Below, piece by piece: positions 62,389 through 64,000 of a stretch of 64,000 nt of DNA. The notes under the pieces are model-generated. The model saw nothing but the letters and a program-made list of their open reading frames with translations. It made no database searches and was not told the DNA's origin. The stretch is from contig NZ_JPME01000010.1 in NCBI RefSeq assembly GCF_000732605.1, positions 124,036 to 188,035 of the forward strand, given 5' to 3'. How positions within the stretch are numbered: position 1 is the first letter of the stretch; each line of letters begins with the position of its first letter. The DNA is from Lacrimispora celerecrescens (GTDB lineage: Bacteria > Bacillota > Clostridia > Lachnospirales > Lachnospiraceae). The position numbers and the translations under genes are program-made.

Positions 62389-63213
62389 CTATTCTTTCAC
62401 AGCACCCGTCATCATACCGGCAACGATTCTCCTCTGGAATACGAGGAAAAGCAGCACGGTCGGAATCAATGCCATGATAACTCCCGCCATAACCGGCCCG
62501 AAAATCGAAGACTCACGGTCTTTCAGCATGGTAATCCCCACCTGTATGGTCCTCAGTTCGTTTTTATTGGTGACCAGCATCGGCCACACATATTGGTTCC
62601 AGACACTGACAAACGACGACAAAAAGACAGTTGTCAGAATCGGTTTGCTGGTTGGCAGAAGGATTGCCGTGAAGAACCGTATATTCCTGCATCCATCCAC
62701 ATAGGCCGCTTCCTTCAGGCTCTTGGCAAACGACAGGAAGTGCTGGCGCAGCAGAAAGATATTGGTCGCCGACACCAGGAAAATAGAACACACGCCCAGA
62801 TAGGTATTGATAAGTCCCAACCTGCTGATGGTGGTGAAATTCGACACAATCAATACATCCGGCGGAACCATAATCGTTGACAGCGTCAGTGCGAACAGGA
62901 GCCGCTTGCCCTTAAATTCAAAGAACGAGAAGGCAAATGCTGCCATCGTCGCAATAACCATCCGGCTCATGCTGCAAAGCAGTGCTACGATAAAGGAGTT
63001 GAGCATATAGCGCCATAAAGTCGTCCGTGTAAAAGCAATCCTATAGTTTTCAAAGGTCACCTTGGGTGGCAGCAAATTCGGCGGCTTAGCTAACACCGCC
63101 CTCTGATCCATCAGTGAGACCGACAATGCATACAGGATAGGGAACAGGATCACCAGTGCCAGCCCGATGCAAAATAATTGAACAAAGACATCCCAGAGTT
63201 TCTTCGCTTTCAT
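62389..63213 (-). CDS. ABC sugar permease, MalG-type
   Basis: The 274-residue protein has six membrane segments and the EAA loop EAAYVDGCRNIRFFTAILLPTSKP, and ends in the MalG-type VAGMMTGAVKE tail. I start at ATG 63213 because it overlaps the upstream permease stop as ATGA; an ATG 27 bp earlier lies inside that gene. It forms a heterodimer with the following upstream gene product. No ATPase gene is seen in this part of the operon. Confidence 0.9.
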   Translation of the reverse strand: MKAKKLWDVFVQLFCIGLALVILFPILYALSVSLMDQRAVLAKPPNLLPPKVTFENYRIAFTRTTLWRYMLNSFIVALLCSMSRMVIATMAAFAFSFFEFKGKRLLFALTLSTIMVPPDVLIVSNFTTISRLGLINTYLGVCSIFLVSATNIFLLRQHFLSFAKSLKEAAYVDGCRNIRFFTAILLPTSKPILTTVFLSSFVSVWNQYVWPMLVTNKNELRTIQVGITMLKDRESSIFGPVMAGVIMALIPTVLLFLVFQRRIVAGMMTGAVKE

Positions 63214-64000
63214 TGGTAATGTACCCCCTTCTTCTCCCATAAAAAGCCTAACATGGAAGCCGCCAGAGTCAGGATAAAGGCAATAATGGCCGCCGGATTC
63301 GCGTTGGTATAATTGCCCGTCGCCGAAATCTGTTTATAGATGTACTGCATGATTGTTATGGTGGAATTCTGCGGCCCGCCGTCAGTCAGGACATTAACCA
63401 GGCTCATCATCATCATGCTGAAAGCCAGGTCTGTGATAATTAAGTAGAACATCGTCGGCGAGGTCAGTGGCACAAAGATCTTCGTCAACTGACGAAACTC
63501 CGATGCGCCGTCCAGCCGGGCACTCTCGATAACGTCCTGGGGAACGCTGCGGACCGCCGACAGCATGAAAATGAAGGCGTAGCCAGTGGAAAGCCATATT
63601 TGAATCACAGCGATGGAGATCATCGCGATCTTCGGGTTATTCAGCCACTGGACTTTCCAGCCGAAGAAACCATTCAAAAAACCTAGCGAAGGAACATAGA
63701 GCAGCTGAAAGATCATTGCGGTCACTGAAGATGCCATCGCCATCGGCACCGCAAAGCCGGCCTCGTAAAAAACCGAGGTCCGCCGACGCTTATTCGCAAA
63801 CAAAGCCAGCAGCATGCCAAACACCTTGGAGATCGGCACGGTCAGTATCGTATACCACAGAGTGTTGCCAATTGCTTTTACGAACACCTTGTCGCTCAGG
63901 ATATATGTATAGTTTTGAAACCAGACAAATCTTTTTAGATTACCCAATGCATCAACAATAAAGAAACTCTTGTAAATCGTCTCCAGAAATGGATAAAACG
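63210..64000 (-). CDS. ABC sugar permease, MalF-type, 5' end beyond window
   Basis: The frame stays open to the window end (…FYPFLETIYKSFFIVDALGN… upstream of the TTG at 63947), so the start lies outside. The visible part has five membrane segments and the EAA loop ESARLDGASEFRQLTKIFVPLTSP. It ends in ATGA overlap with the MalG-type gene. The N-terminal first helix is partly missing from the window. It is the UgpA/MalF partner of the 62389 permease. Confidence 0.9.
   Translation of the reverse strand, partial: FYPFLETIYKSFFIVDALGNLKRFVWFQNYTYILSDKVFVKAIGNTLWYTILTVPISKVFGMLLALFANKRRRTSVFYEAGFAVPMAMASSVTAMIFQLLYVPSLGFLNGFFGWKVQWLNNPKIAMISIAVIQIWLSTGYAFIFMLSAVRSVPQDVIESARLDGASEFRQLTKIFVPLTSPTMFYLIITDLAFSMMMMSLVNVLTDGGPQNSTITIMQYIYKQISATGNYTNANPAAIIAFILTLAASMLGFLWEKKGVHYQ

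Noticed and set aside
63210-63947. TTG at 63947 as the start of the MalF-type permease
   Set aside because: The reading frame continues upstream with a credible membrane-protein sequence to the window end, so the true start is outside.

Overview
The window looks like a chromosomal segment of a low-to-moderate GC Gram-positive anaerobe of the Clostridia, most likely Lachnospiraceae (Lacrimispora/Lachnoclostridium-like). This is inferred from strong AGGAGG-type ribosome sites, an FMN riboswitch ahead of a ribD-ribE-ribBA-ribH operon, GH65 phosphorylases beside a MalEFG-type ABC transporter without its own ATPase, many small one-component regulators, and TTG/GTG starts. No rRNA, tRNA or CRISPR array was seen.

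Layout. 1-3.2 kb: DUF2785 protein (cut by the left edge), membrane diguanylate cyclase, acetyltransferase, HxlR regulator. 3.2-13 kb: an alpha-glucoside uptake and phosphorolysis locus with a binding lipoprotein, two permeases, two GH65 phosphorylases, beta-phosphoglucomutase and a LacI regulator; near-identical GTTTAAC-type palindromes precede the regulator gene and overlap the operon promoter. 13.2-14.4 kb: an AT-rich islet with a DUF3800 gene followed by a probable small structured RNA carrying three GGGTGTAACCG repeats. 14.6-18.3 kb: riboflavin operon. 18.3-32.9 kb: accessory genes, many as regulator-plus-target pairs (MarR/MFS, PadR/esterase, AraC/epoxide hydrolase), a DUF2087-chloramphenicol acetyltransferase fusion, an envelope-stress-like DUF2089/SHOCT/PF04020 operon and a ferredoxin-type protein. 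32.9-34.5 kb: a broken arginyl-tRNA synthetase gene behind an arginine-codon leader peptide and a terminator. 34.5-47.2 kb: tandem flavodoxin-domain protein with PadR, a Pro/Cys-repeat surface protein, DbpA-like helicase, RsmH paralogue, GH3 lipoprotein, YgiD-type dioxygenase, alkyltransferase-like protein and a ClC transporter.

47.4-57 kb is a more GC-rich catabolic operon: four-carbon acid sugar kinase, BNR/sialidase-fold protein, Fe-dependent alcohol dehydrogenase, DapA-family lyase, PdxA2-type dehydrogenase, SLC13-type permease and a VOC protein, read away from a PrpR-N/AAA/Fis regulator that lacks the GAFTGA loop. Three matching 17-bp sites (TGAAACA half-site) lie in the shared control region. 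57-59 kb holds DUF2200 and PhnB-like genes and a scar in which a damaged IS200-type transposase joins the 3' end of a radical-SAM gene. 59-64 kb is a second ABC operon (binding lipoprotein, two permeases) with a nucleoside hydrolase and a TIM-barrel isomerase, running off the right edge.

The strongest candidates for new biology are the arginine leader/attenuator in front of the decayed argS, the DUF3800 gene with its repeat RNA, and the sugar-acid operon with a cytoplasmic sialidase-fold enzyme. All functions are read from sequence alone; no database search was run.
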